Part shown: piece after piece, positions 52,419 through 61,235 of the stretch
Numbering within the stretch: position 1 is the first letter of the stretch
Layout of the letters: each line of letters opens with the position of its first letter
Source: Bradyrhizobium sp. 195
GTDB taxonomy: Bacteria; Pseudomonadota; Alphaproteobacteria; Rhizobiales; Xanthobacteraceae
DNA length: 64,000 nt
Assembly (NCBI RefSeq): GCF_023101665.1
Contig: NZ_CP082161.1
Location: 4,464,001 to 4,528,000 of the forward strand
Reading direction: 5' to 3'
Made by a program: the position numbers and the translations under genes
Notes under the pieces: generated by a model
Seen by the model: only the letters and a program-made list of their open reading frames with translations
Told to the model about the DNA's origin: nothing
The model's database searches: none

Positions 52419-52796
52419 TTACCTAAAATCCTCAGGCCGCAGCTCAATCGGCTTGCCATGCGGCGTGCGGTCCGCGGCGTGGTCCCAGGCCTCGCGATAA
52501 CGATGCAGCGTGTCCATCGACGCAACGCCCTTGCGTGCGACCAATCCTTCGAGTGTGGCGAGCCAGTGCAGGTAATAGGTCTCGCCCGTATCAGGATCAC
52601 CCGCAGCCTGCGCGCGCTTGATCTCGGAGGCGAGGCTGGCTGCCCATTCCGGCCAGGTGAACACGCCGCGCTCGTGCAGCGTCAACGCCATTGCGAAGGC
52701 ATGCGCCTCCCAGGGCGCGCGGAACACCGGGCCGTCGTCGTCGCGCGGAATGCTCGGGATCGCCGCTGTCGCGGCGGCAGCGGCGCTACCGCTCAT
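52419..52796 (-). CDS. nitrile hydratase accessory protein (activator, β-subunit N-domain-like)
   Basis: 125 residues. Homologous to the N-terminal half of the nitrile hydratase β subunit (RAPWEAHAFAMALTLHERGVF, then YYLHWLATLEGLVARKG). Such small proteins carry the cobalt-loaded α subunit and exchange it with the β subunit during maturation of Co-type enzymes. Its ATG overlaps the stop of the β gene (TGATG). Last gene of the three-gene operon. Confidence 0.88.
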   Translation of the reverse strand: MSGSAAAAATAAIPSIPRDDDGPVFRAPWEAHAFAMALTLHERGVFTWPEWAASLASEIKRAQAAGDPDTGETYYLHWLATLEGLVARKGVASMDTLHRYREAWDHAADRTPHGKPIELRPEDFR

Positions 52797-53455
52797 CAGG
52801 CCGAATCCAGATAGGGCTCGAAGGCGTCAATTGAGACCTTCAGCGTGGGATCGCCATCCTCGCCCCAGAGATCACGACCCTCAAACACGACGGTGTAGAG
52901 CCATTGCGGGCTCTCGCCGAGCTCCATCGCCGCCGTGTCGGGAAACACGTGGCAGCCGTGGTTGAGCTCGACGACACCGACATGGCCGCGCACATAGCGC
53001 GGCAGGCGGGTGTGCGTGGTTGGGTGGATGTTCCTGGCACGCACGCGGTCGCCAATGTTGAACTTGGCGGGAGCCGGGGCCGGGCGGGCGAACTTGCCGC
53101 GCACCATGATGCGCTCAACGTTCGCGAGATCGAACTTGCCGTGCTTGAGCGTCTTTGCGGGCTGCATCGCATGGCCGGCGGCGACCTCGTCCCGCGTGAG
53201 GTAGCCCTTCTCGATCAGCATCTCCTCGAGCCCGAGGAACCATTTCTTGTAATAGGAGCTCGACAGGTAGACATGCGGCGGTAGCGTCTCGCGATAGAAG
53301 CGCGAGGTGTCGATGTTGAAGGCGCCAGCCGCGCCCATCGCGCGCACCATCGCCAGCACGCGGGCTTCCCATTCCTCGTGGAACATCGGTTCGTTCGGCT
53401 CGGGCTCGACCTTGCCGAACCCGTCCATGCCGCCCATGTCGTGCACGCCGTTCAC
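52796..53455 (-). CDS. nthB: nitrile hydratase β subunit
   Basis: 219 residues from the GTG at 53455, which overlaps the α stop (GTGA). It starts with the conserved [13 protein letters not shown]. An all-helical N-half ([38 protein letters not shown]) is followed by a β-barrel C-half ([40 protein letters not shown]). It forms the active-site channel with the α subunit. The longer open frame upstream lies in the α gene. Confidence 0.93.
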   Translation of the reverse strand: MNGVHDMGGMDGFGKVEPEPNEPMFHEEWEARVLAMVRAMGAAGAFNIDTSRFYRETLPPHVYLSSSYYKKWFLGLEEMLIEKGYLTRDEVAAGHAMQPAKTLKHGKFDLANVERIMVRGKFARPAPAPAKFNIGDRVRARNIHPTTHTRLPRYVRGHVGVVELNHGCHVFPDTAAMELGESPQWLYTVVFEGRDLWGEDGDPTLKVSIDAFEPYLDSA

Positions 53456-54081
53456 GAGGGCGCTCCGGGTGTCCTGGGAAAGCCGGTCCCGATCATGGAG
53501 TCGCGGGTGACGAGTTCGGCGAGCTGCTCCTCGCTCCAGCCTTCGGTGCCTTCGGGGCGCATCGGCAGCACCAGGAAGCGCGTCTCTGCCGTCGAGTCCC
53601 ATACCCGGATCTCCATGTCCTTGGGCAGGGCGACGTCGAAATCGGCGAGCACGCCGCGCGGGTCCTTCACGGCACGGGACCGGTAGGGCGCAGCCTTGTA
53701 CCAGACCGGCGGCAGTCCGAGCATTTCCCAGGGGTAGCAGGAGCACAGCGTGCACACGACCATGTTGTGGCGCTCAGGCGTGTTCTCGACCACGACGAGA
53801 TGGTCGCCCACCCGGCTGACATGGCCGAGCGTGCCGATCGCTTTGGAGCCATCCTCCAGCAGAGCCTGCTTGAAGGCCGGATCGGTCCACGCCTTGGCGA
53901 CGACGCGGGCACCGTTGTGCGGGCCGATCTTGGTCTCATAGGCCTGGATGATGGCATCGAGCGCGGCGGGCTCGACATAGCCTTTTTCGGTCAGGATCGT
54001 CTCGAGCGCGCGCACGCGCAGCTCGGTCTCCGACAATTCGGAATGATCGTGATCGTGGTGATGGTCGTGATCGTGGCTCAT
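53452..54081 (-). CDS. nthA: nitrile hydratase α subunit, cobalt type
   Basis: 209 residues from the ATG at 54081. The metal site reads [10 protein letters not shown]: the CTLCSC form with Thr marks the Co(III) class, whereas Fe enzymes have CSLCSC. In this class two of the cysteines become sulfinic and sulfenic acids. The enzyme hydrates nitriles to amides. The N-terminus [14 protein letters not shown] holds seven His in eleven residues, possibly a cobalt-capturing tail. No amidase gene is adjacent to take the amide further. Confidence 0.95.
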   Translation of the reverse strand: MSHDHDHHHDHDHSELSETELRVRALETILTEKGYVEPAALDAIIQAYETKIGPHNGARVVAKAWTDPAFKQALLEDGSKAIGTLGHVSRVGDHLVVVENTPERHNMVVCTLCSCYPWEMLGLPPVWYKAAPYRSRAVKDPRGVLADFDVALPKDMEIRVWDSTAETRFLVLPMRPEGTEGWSEEQLAELVTRDSMIGTGFPRTPGAPS

Positions 54082-54202
54082 GGTCGGGAAGATAGGGGCA
54101 ATGGGCCCTGCCTGTCGAGTATGCGTTGCGGCGCAACCGGGTCCCATATTCGTGAGGCCGGATGTAGGCTAGCATCGCCGCACGGCAGATCGGGAGACGT
54201 TG

Positions 54203-55009
54203 GTGACGGACTACGTGAAGATCGAAAAGGGCCTCGGGCCCGAGGGACGGATCGCGGTGGTGCGTTTCGACCGCGGCGACGGCATCAATGCGCTGTCGCC
54301 GGAGGCGCTGCGCCAGCTCACCGCTGCGGCGCGCAGCTTCGAGGATGATGCTGCGACCTCCGTCGTCGTGCTGACCGGCAGCGCGAGCGCATTCAGCGCC
54401 GGCTTCGACCTGAAGGATGCCGAGGGACGCGCACGCAAGGACATGGATCTCGGCACGCTGCGGCGCCACCTCAAGCTCGGGCCACGTCTGACCCACGCCT
54501 GGCAGGAGATGGAGCAGATCACGATTGCGGCGATCGAGGGCTTTTGCGTCGGCGGCGGTGTGGCGCTGGCCGTTGCGCTCGACTTCCGTGTCATGGGGAG
54601 CAACGCCCATCTGCGCGTGCCCGAGATCGGGCTCGGCATGAACATGAGCTGGCAGAGCATCCCGCGCATGCTGCATCTGATCGGGCCCGCCCGCACCAAG
54701 CAGGCGGTGATCCTGGCCGATCAGCGCATCTCTGCGGAGGAAGCCCATGAATGGGGTCTGGTGGAGCACGTCGTCGATCCCGGCCATGCGTTCGATGCCG
54801 CCATGGATCTCGCCCGGAAGGTCGCCGTGCAGCCGCCGCTCTCGGTGACGATGACGAAACTCACCGTCAACCGGCTCGCACATGCGCTTGACGATCTCGC
54901 CAGTCACATGGACGTCGACCAGTTCGCGCTCGCTGGCTTCAGCGAGGATCACAAGGAGGGCGTCGATGCGTTCCTGGCCCGCCGCAAGCCGCGCTTCAAG
55001 GGGCGGTAG
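54203..55009 (+). CDS. enoyl-CoA hydratase/isomerase family protein
   Basis: 268 residues from the GTG at 54203 (TTG at 54200 also possible). Crotonase fold: oxyanion-hole segments SASAFSAGFDLKDAEG and IEGFCVGGGVALAVALDFRV. The position of the second catalytic Glu in hydratases is occupied in VPEIGLGMNMSWQSIPRMLH. Substrate is unknown; it may be an isomerase or hydrolase. Divergent from the nitrile hydratase operon with 121 bp between, sharing a promoter region in which I see no clear operator. Confidence 0.88.
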   Translation: MTDYVKIEKGLGPEGRIAVVRFDRGDGINALSPEALRQLTAAARSFEDDAATSVVVLTGSASAFSAGFDLKDAEGRARKDMDLGTLRRHLKLGPRLTHAWQEMEQITIAAIEGFCVGGGVALAVALDFRVMGSNAHLRVPEIGLGMNMSWQSIPRMLHLIGPARTKQAVILADQRISAEEAHEWGLVEHVVDPGHAFDAAMDLARKVAVQPPLSVTMTKLTVNRLAHALDDLASHMDVDQFALAGFSEDHKEGVDAFLARRKPRFKGR

Positions 55010-55121
55010 AAACCGACGTCGGACCATTGATCGCATCGCGGACAATCCGTATACGCCGCGCAGGGACAAAAGCAGCCCGGACAACGGGCGCACGATGTGA
55101 CGGCAATCGAGGGGAGGGCTC

Positions 55122-56594
55122 ATGGCCACTGGTTCACAGGCGCCTGAAGCAAAAGGGTTTCGCTGGAAGCTGGTCGCACCGCTCGTCGTGTGGCTGGCCA
55201 TCTATCTGTGGCCGGTGCCCTCAGGGCTCAACGTCAATCAGTGGCACTATTTCGCGGTGTTCGCGGCCGTCATCACCGGGCTCATCCTGGAATCGATGCC
55301 GGTTGGCGCGGTCGGATTCATCGGCCTGACGGTCGCAGGCGTCGCTGGCTATATCGATCCCGATCCGACCAAGTCGCTGCGCTGGATGCTGGCAGGCTTT
55401 GCCGAGAGCACGGTCTGGTTGATCGTCGGCGCCTTCGTGTTCTCGATCGGCTATCGCAAGAGCCAGCTCGGCCGGCGCATTGCCCTGGTGCTGGTGCAGC
55501 GGCTCGGCCGCAACACGCTCGGCCTTGGCTATGCGGTGGCGATGTCGGACTTCCTGCTCGCGCCGGCGACGCCGTCGAACACCGCCCGCAGCGGCGGCAT
55601 CGTCTATCCCATCATCAGCAACATTCCGCGCATCTATGGCTCCGAGCCGGGGCCGACCGCCGGCAGGATCGGCACCTATGTGATGTGGACGGCGTTTGCC
55701 GCGACCGCCGTCACCAGCTCGCTGTTCTTCACGGCCCTTGCGCCCAACGCGGCGGCGCTGGCGATCGCCAAGAAGACGGTCGGGGTCGAGGTCAGCTGGG
55801 GCCAGTGGTTTCTCGGCTTCGCGCCGCTCGGCATACTCCTGATGGTGCTCGTGCCGCTGCTCAGCTACGCGGTGTGCCGCCCCGAGGTGAAACGCAGCCC
55901 AGAGATCACCGAATGGGCGGCGAAGGAACTCGCCGAGATGGGCCCGATGTCGCGCAATGAGTGGATCATGCTCGCCCTGATCGTGCTCGCGATGTTCCTG
56001 TGGATCGCGGGCTCGAGCCCGGACATTCATGTGCCCGTCCTCGGCTCGAACTTCGTCAATGCCACCACCGTCGTGTTCATCGTGATCTCGCTGATGCTGG
56101 CGACCGGCGTGATCGAGTTTGCCGACATCGTCAGCGAGAAGAGCGCCTGGGAGGTGTTTTTCTATTTCACCTCGCTGCTGACGCTGGCCTCCGGCCTCAA
56201 CGAGATCGGCTTCATCAAATGGTTCGCGACCGAATACGCAAAGCCGCTCGCCGGGCTATCGCCGTCGACCGCGATGCTGCTGCTGGTCGCGCTGTTCTTC
56301 TGGATCCACTATTTCTTCTCGAGCATCACCTCGCATGCCGCCGCCGTGCTGCCCGTCGTGCTCGCGGTCGGATCGGGCATCCCCGGTCTGCCGGTCACGA
56401 CGCTGGCCATGCTCTGCATGTACTCGCTCGGCCTGATGGGCGTGATCTCGCCTTACGCGACCGGACCCGCGCCGATGTATTTCGGCAGCGGCTTTATCGG
56501 AAAGGGCCAGTTCTGGGGTTTTGGCCTGATCTTCGGGCTGCTCTATTTCGCCGGGCTGCTGCTGATCGTGCTGCCCTGGCTGCAGATGGGATGA
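55122..56594 (+). CDS. DASS-family anion (dicarboxylate) transporter
   Basis: 490 residues, about 12 membrane segments. SLC13/DASS type (CitT, 2-oxoglutarate/malate translocator): APATPSNTARSGGIVYPI holds one SNT substrate/sodium-binding motif and SSITSHAAAVLPVVLAVG the second, degenerate one (SIT). Likely substrates are C4 or C5 dicarboxylates or tricarboxylates. Starts at an ATG 112 bp after the crotonase gene. A hairpin follows. Confidence 0.9.
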   Translation: MATGSQAPEAKGFRWKLVAPLVVWLAIYLWPVPSGLNVNQWHYFAVFAAVITGLILESMPVGAVGFIGLTVAGVAGYIDPDPTKSLRWMLAGFAESTVWLIVGAFVFSIGYRKSQLGRRIALVLVQRLGRNTLGLGYAVAMSDFLLAPATPSNTARSGGIVYPIISNIPRIYGSEPGPTAGRIGTYVMWTAFAATAVTSSLFFTALAPNAAALAIAKKTVGVEVSWGQWFLGFAPLGILLMVLVPLLSYAVCRPEVKRSPEITEWAAKELAEMGPMSRNEWIMLALIVLAMFLWIAGSSPDIHVPVLGSNFVNATTVVFIVISLMLATGVIEFADIVSEKSAWEVFFYFTSLLTLASGLNEIGFIKWFATEYAKPLAGLSPSTAMLLLVALFFWIHYFFSSITSHAAAVLPVVLAVGSGIPGLPVTTLAMLCMYSLGLMGVISPYATGPAPMYFGSGFIGKGQFWGFGLIFGLLYFAGLLLIVLPWLQMG

Positions 56595-56614
56595 GCCCGG
56601 CGGGAGGCTGAGAC

Positions 56615-56644
56615 CCCCGGGTGAAGAAATTTTCTTCTCCGGGG
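56615..56644 (+). terminator. hairpin after the DASS transporter gene
   Basis: CCCCGGGTGAAGAA and TTCTTCTCCGGGG form a ~13-bp stem with one bulge around a tiny AT loop, 20 bp after the stop. No T run follows. The rest of the gap to metN (about 185 bp) shows no SAM-riboswitch core that I can identify. Confidence 0.55.
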
Positions 56645-56829
56645 AGGGATTGGGGAATCTTCGTCCATCTCCTCGCAAATATCTGACATTGCAAGAAAGA
56701 CTGGAAAAGGCGATGGTGTGTGCTGCGGTGCAGCGCGCGCCCCTTTGAGGCGTTTGCTGCTGTTCCACCCCCCAGTCGCTGATACGACCCGGCTCTCATT
56801 TGCCTTTTCGGGTGGGCGAAAGAACTATT

Positions 56830-57987
56830 ATGCATGAAGGCCATCTCCATGAACGCGCTCATCAATCGCTCGCCGTCGGACAGCTGATAGCGCCGCCTGA
56901 AGCGATTGCTCCTGCCGCAGCTGACCCGGACGCGATGGTCCGTTTCGCCGGCATCTCGAAGACCTATCCGGCTTACCGGGGCAAGCCGGGCGTCAACGCG
57001 CTGCAAGACATCGACTTCGCCATCCCGCGCGGTTCCATCACCGGTGTGATTGGTCGCTCCGGCGCCGGCAAGTCGAGCCTGGTGCGGCTCATCAACGGGC
57101 TGGAGAAGCCGACCACGGGACGCGTGATCGTGGACGGCCGCGATATCTCGGCACTGGCGGGCCGCGAGCTGCGCCTGGCGCAGCGCTCGATCGGCATGAT
57201 CTTCCAACATTTCAACCTGCTGTCGTCGCGCACCGCGGCCGACAACATCGCGCTGCCGCTCGAGATTGCCGGCTGGGCCAAGGCCGATATCAAGGCCCGC
57301 GTCACGGATCTGCTCGCGCTCGTCGGCATCGCCGACAAGCATGACCGCTATCCGTCAGAACTCTCCGGCGGCCAGAAGCAGCGCGTCGGCATCGCCCGTG
57401 CGCTGGCGACGCGGCCGAGCGTGCTGCTGTCGGACGAGGCGACCTCCGCACTCGATCCGCAGACCACGCGCGCGATCCTCGATCTGCTGGCGAACATCAA
57501 CCGCGAGCTCGGGGTGACCATCGTGCTGATCACCCACGAAATGTCCGTGGTGCGCCAGCTCGCCAAGGAAGTCGTGGTGCTCGATGCCGGCCATGTGGTC
57601 GAAAGCGGCCATGTCGCCGACATCTTCACGCACCCGAAGCATCCGATCACGCAATCCTTCCTGGCCGAGGTCATCGGCGATAGCTTGCCCGTCTCGCTGG
57701 CGAGCCGGATCGTGGCGGCGCCGTCGGCCGGCGGACAGGCCGTGATTCGTCTCCAGGTGCGCGGGGCAGGGGCGGGCGACACCCTGATCGCGCGGCTCGC
57801 CCGCGAGCTCGGCCTCGACGTGGCGCTGCTGTCGGCCCGCATCGACGAGATCGGCGGCCAGCATGTGGGCTCGCTCGTTCTCGGCATTCCCTTCGATATG
57901 TCCAGCGGCGAGGACGCCGTGACGCGGACGCTGGCCTTTTTGTCTCAACATCAATTCCCGGCGGAGCGTCTCGGCTATGTCGCCTGA
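56830..57987 (+). CDS. metN: methionine ABC transporter ATPase MetN
   Basis: 385 residues from the ATG at 56830. ABC ATPase with Walker A GRSGAGKSS, Q-loop RSIGMIFQHFNLLSSRTA, signature LSGGQKQR, Walker B VLLSDEATSALDP, and the H-loop THEM. The C-terminal ~85 residues form the NIL/C2 domain that binds methionine and shuts off transport (trans-inhibition). N-terminal ~40 residues are longer than in E. coli and His-rich (MHEGHLHERAHQ). Overlaps metI by 11 bp. Confidence 0.95.
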   Translation: MHEGHLHERAHQSLAVGQLIAPPEAIAPAAADPDAMVRFAGISKTYPAYRGKPGVNALQDIDFAIPRGSITGVIGRSGAGKSSLVRLINGLEKPTTGRVIVDGRDISALAGRELRLAQRSIGMIFQHFNLLSSRTAADNIALPLEIAGWAKADIKARVTDLLALVGIADKHDRYPSELSGGQKQRVGIARALATRPSVLLSDEATSALDPQTTRAILDLLANINRELGVTIVLITHEMSVVRQLAKEVVVLDAGHVVESGHVADIFTHPKHPITQSFLAEVIGDSLPVSLASRIVAAPSAGGQAVIRLQVRGAGAGDTLIARLARELGLDVALLSARIDEIGGQHVGSLVLGIPFDMSSGEDAVTRTLAFLSQHQFPAERLGYVA

Positions 57988-58642
57988 ACTCATCAACCTG
58001 ATCATCCAGGCGACCTTCGAGAGCCTGTACATGGTCGGCATCGCGGCACTGCTCGGCACTGTCTTCGGCCTGCCGCTCGGCGTCTTCCTCGCCACCAGCC
58101 GCAAGGGCGAGCTGTTTGCGGCTCCCATCGTCAATCGCGTGCTCGGCATCGTCGTCAATGCGACGCGGTCGACGCCGTTCATCATCCTGGTCGTCGCCAT
58201 CATCCCGTTCACGCGCCTCATTGCCGGCACCTCGATCGGATCGAGTGCAGCGATCGTGCCACTGACGATTGCGTCGGCGCCGTTCATCGCGCGTCTGGTC
58301 GAAGCCGCCATCCGTGAGGTCGATGGCGGCCTGATCGAGACCGCGTCCTCATTCGGCGCCTCGCCGCTTCAGATCGTGTTCAAGGTGCTGATCCCCGAAG
58401 CGCTGCCGGGCCTGTTGCTGGCGCTGACGCTCGCAGTGGTCAGTCTGCTCGGCTATTCCGCGATGGTCGGCGCGGTCGGCGGCGGGGGCTTGGGTGACCT
58501 CGGCATCCGCTACGGCTATCAGCGCTTCATGCCGGAGATGATGCTGGCCGTTGTCGTCGTGCTGATCGCGCTGGTGCAGCTCGTTCAGAGCGCCGGCGAT
58601 TATCTGGCGCGCCGGGTCAATCGCCGGCTGCGGCATCACTGA
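57977..58642 (+). CDS. metI: methionine ABC transporter permease MetI
   Basis: 221 residues with five membrane segments and the BPD permease EAA loop (DGGLIETASSFGASPLQIVF). Sequence such as VVNATRSTPFIILVVAIIPF and MVGAVGGGGLGDLGIRYGYQ is characteristic of MetI. It imports methionine with MetN. The usual third gene, metQ for the binding lipoprotein, does not follow: the next gene is on the opposite strand, 6 bp away. Confidence 0.95.
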   Translation: MSPELINLIIQATFESLYMVGIAALLGTVFGLPLGVFLATSRKGELFAAPIVNRVLGIVVNATRSTPFIILVVAIIPFTRLIAGTSIGSSAAIVPLTIASAPFIARLVEAAIREVDGGLIETASSFGASPLQIVFKVLIPEALPGLLLALTLAVVSLLGYSAMVGAVGGGGLGDLGIRYGYQRFMPEMMLAVVVVLIALVQLVQSAGDYLARRVNRRLRHH

Positions 58643-58648
58643 GCCGGA

Positions 58649-59638
58649 TCACGCGGCACGCCTCGCCCGCCGCATCGTCTCCGAGGGCAGCTCGGAGAAG
58701 TGGCGCTTATAGTCGAGCGAGAACTGGCTGAAGTGCCAGAAGCCGTGCTGCACGGCGACGTCGTAGACGGATGTCCCGGCGCCGCCGGCGCGTTTCAGGT
58801 CGCGCCGAACCCGGTTCAGCCGCATCGCGCGCCAATAGTGCATCGGACTCGTGCCCAAGACCTCCTGGAAGCAATAGCCGAGCTTGCGCGGGCTGGCGCC
58901 GACCGCCGTGCAGACCTCCAACAACGACAGCGACCGATCGCCACTGCCGTGCATCAGCTCGCGGGCGCGATCGACGGTCCGCCTGCGCGCCGCGGCGCTG
59001 CGGCCGGGATCGCTCGGCCGTGCCGTCGGCAGCATGTCCATGATCTCCAGGAGGAGAGCATCCTCCAGCGCCTGCCGTGCCGAGGGATCGTCAAACTGCC
59101 CGGGTGCGGTCGTGATGGTCTCGTGAATTGCGGTGAGATGCGCGCGTAGCCGGGCGACCGGCGCCTCCGCCATCTCGATCACCTGCAACCGATGCCAGGC
59201 GCGGCGCGGCAGCGCGATGTCGAGGCTGGCGGCAAGCTGCTCGATCAGCGCCGCGCTGGCGACGACGCCGCGCAGCTCGAATGCCCTCGGCGTGCACATA
59301 TCGACCTCGGCATCGATGCAGGCGATCACCTGCGCGCCCGTCGCGTTCGCTCCGTCGCAATTGACCTCGCCGTCACCGTGCCAAGGCAGGCCGATGCCAA
59401 AGCTACCGGCACCCAACTGGCCGTATTGGCGGACCTGCTGGCTGGTGATTTCGCGAAACACGTCGAGCCGGGGCAGGGCGAGCTGGGTGAAACTGCCCTT
59501 GAATGCGCCGGCGCTGATCTGGTCGTAGCTCAGGCGCCAGCGGCCGAGCGCGGCGCAGTGCTCGTCAACGTCCGTGCTGCTGGCCTGGAACAGGCTGGCA
59601 GCCGAGTCTTGAATCGGAGAAGTTGCGCTTAAGGCCAT
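58649..59638 (-). CDS. AraC-family transcriptional regulator
   Basis: 329 residues from the ATG at 59638. N-terminal AraC-binding-like (FeaR-type) sensor region containing FREITSQQVRQYGQLG, and a C-terminal double helix-turn-helix: LSLLEVCTAVGASPRKLGYC and GTSVYDVAVQHGFWHFSQFS, the second being the conserved AraC motif. FeaR of E. coli controls an amine oxidase gene. Here the regulator is divergent from the NylB-like hydrolase and amine oxidase genes, suggesting it governs amine catabolism. Confidence 0.88.
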   Translation of the reverse strand: MALSATSPIQDSAASLFQASSTDVDEHCAALGRWRLSYDQISAGAFKGSFTQLALPRLDVFREITSQQVRQYGQLGAGSFGIGLPWHGDGEVNCDGANATGAQVIACIDAEVDMCTPRAFELRGVVASAALIEQLAASLDIALPRRAWHRLQVIEMAEAPVARLRAHLTAIHETITTAPGQFDDPSARQALEDALLLEIMDMLPTARPSDPGRSAAARRRTVDRARELMHGSGDRSLSLLEVCTAVGASPRKLGYCFQEVLGTSPMHYWRAMRLNRVRRDLKRAGGAGTSVYDVAVQHGFWHFSQFSLDYKRHFSELPSETMRRARRAA

Positions 59639-59653
59639 GACAGCACGTCGAAA

Positions 59654-59730
59654 TTTGCCAGGCAAAATTAGCAAGAACTTCGCCAAGACTGGGCATGGCC
59701 ATCGCCCGTGTCCAGCAAAATATTGCTGGA
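59654..59730. promoter_or_regulatory. two palindromic boxes in the AraC/hydrolase divergent region
   Basis: TTTGCC-A-GGCAAA at 59654-59666 and TCCAGCAA-AATA-TTGCTGGA at 59711-59730 are perfect inverted repeats sharing the half-site GCAAAAT. They lie between the regulator start (59638) and the hydrolase start (59820), about 58 bp centre to centre, as expected for AraC-type paired operators. Function inferred. Confidence 0.4.
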
Positions 59731-59819
59731 TCTCGATAACGCCGGGTGGCGCCCGGGGTGCAGTCTTGCTCGCTCGCCGTCCCAGCATCGCCGCTGGTGG
59801 CGCTTCGCGGAGGATCAAG

Positions 59820-61016
59820 ATGCGGCCGACCGAGATCATGCGTGGCAGCCCGCCGGCGCCCGAGGCCCTGGTGACGCGCGCCAACTGGCGCAGCTATCCC
59901 GCGATCCGCTGGGGCTTCACCCATACCCGCGAAGTCCTGCCGACGGCCGAGGTTCAGCGCTCGGCGAATCCCAGCCCCATCACCTGCTCGCCGCGTGAGC
60001 TGGCAAAGCTCGGCTTCACGGCGCCCGACGGCACGCCCACCACGGTCGAGGCAACCTTGCGCGAAACCTTCGCGGACACGCTGCTCGTGATGCACCGGGG
60101 CACGCTGATCCACGAATGGTATGGCGACGGCATGAGTGCGGCCACGCCGCATCTGATCTGCTCCATCAGCAAGGCGATCGCCGGCACCTTGGGCGGCGTG
60201 CTGGCGGCACGTGGCCTGGTCGATCCCGAGGCGAGGGTGGTGCGCTACGTGCCGGAACTCGAGACCTCGGTCTACGGCGGCTGCACCGTCCGCAATCTCC
60301 TCGACATGGCCGTCGCCATCAAGTTCGAGGAGGATTACGAGGACCCCGCCGGCGACGTCGCGCGCTATCGCTTTTCCTCGGGCTGGGACATGCCGCCGCC
60401 GGGCGTCGAGGCCGGTCACCAGCGCGCCTATCTCACCACGCTACGCGGGACAGGGAAACCGCACGGCAAAGTGTTCCATTACGTCTCGCCCAACACCGAA
60501 GTGCTCGGCTGGGTCTATGAGCGTGCCTGCGGTATGCCATACCAGCATATTCTGTCCGAATATCTCTGGCAGCCGATGGGCGCAGAGGAAGACGGCTCCC
60601 TGACACTCGATAGCCACGGCATGGGCCGCATTGCCGGCGGTCTCTCCGTCACCGCGCGCGATCTCATCCGCTTTGGTGAGATGATCCGTTGCCGTGGCGT
60701 CGTCCAGGGACAACAGGTGGTGCCCGGCTGGTGGATCGACGACATCCGTGAAAACGGCGATCCCAAGGCTTGGGCTGATGGCGATCTCGCCGAATTCTTC
60801 CCGGGCGCGCGCTACCGCAGCAAATGGTTCACGATCGATCCGTCGCGCAACGCGCTCACGGCGATCGGCATCCATGGCCAGTTGCTCTATGTCGACCTGG
60901 ACTCGGACACCGTCATCGTCAAGCTCGCGACGCAGCCGAAGGCGATGGACGTACCGATCGACCTGCGCTGGTTCGCCGCCTTCCGCGCCATCACCGCGCA
61001 TCCCGCTCATGCTTGA
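59820..61016 (+). CDS. NylB-like serine hydrolase (class C β-lactamase fold)
   Basis: 398 residues from the ATG at 59820 with GGAG 7 nt before it. SxxK catalytic pair Ser115-Lys118 in LICSISKAIAG. The YxN/Y region is VSPNTEVLGWVYE and the TVRNLLDMAVAIKFEEDYED block is characteristic of 6-aminohexanoate-dimer hydrolase (NylB) and related amide/ester hydrolases. No signal peptide, so cytoplasmic. It may cleave an amide or ester that releases an amine for the oxidase downstream. Exact substrate unknown. Confidence 0.85.
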   Translation: MRPTEIMRGSPPAPEALVTRANWRSYPAIRWGFTHTREVLPTAEVQRSANPSPITCSPRELAKLGFTAPDGTPTTVEATLRETFADTLLVMHRGTLIHEWYGDGMSAATPHLICSISKAIAGTLGGVLAARGLVDPEARVVRYVPELETSVYGGCTVRNLLDMAVAIKFEEDYEDPAGDVARYRFSSGWDMPPPGVEAGHQRAYLTTLRGTGKPHGKVFHYVSPNTEVLGWVYERACGMPYQHILSEYLWQPMGAEEDGSLTLDSHGMGRIAGGLSVTARDLIRFGEMIRCRGVVQGQQVVPGWWIDDIRENGDPKAWADGDLAEFFPGARYRSKWFTIDPSRNALTAIGIHGQLLYVDLDSDTVIVKLATQPKAMDVPIDLRWFAAFRAITAHPAHA

Positions 61017-61040
61017 GCGATGAGTTCGGCTGGCGACGGC

Positions 61041-61175
61041 GCACTCGCTGCGCTCCCTCTCCCGCTTGCGGGAGAGGGGTGGGGAGAGGGAGTCTCCGCA
61101 GAGAGATTCCCAATGAGGCGAGAACCCTCACCCGCCGCTACGCGGCGACCTCTCCCGCAAGCGGGAGAGGTGAAC
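61041..61175. repeat. inverted repeat CTCTCCCGCTTGCGGGAGAG type
   Basis: Two self-complementary units, CTCTCCCGCTTGCGGGAGAG and CTCTCCCGCAAGCGGGAGAG, about 75 bp apart and also complementary to each other in the flanks (CCCTCTCC/GGAGAGG). Common Bradyrhizobium extragenic repeat in the 219-bp gap before the amine oxidase gene. Confidence 0.8.
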
Positions 61176-61235
61176 CGAGCCTGCCGCTGCGGCGCGCCAG
61201 GCCTCGCGTGCTGACACAATATTCGGAGAGAGAAA

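Noticed and set aside
56645..56829. SAM riboswitch before metN
   Set aside because: No conserved SAM-II pseudoknot core or other SAM-class signature could be traced; only the upstream hairpin is clear.
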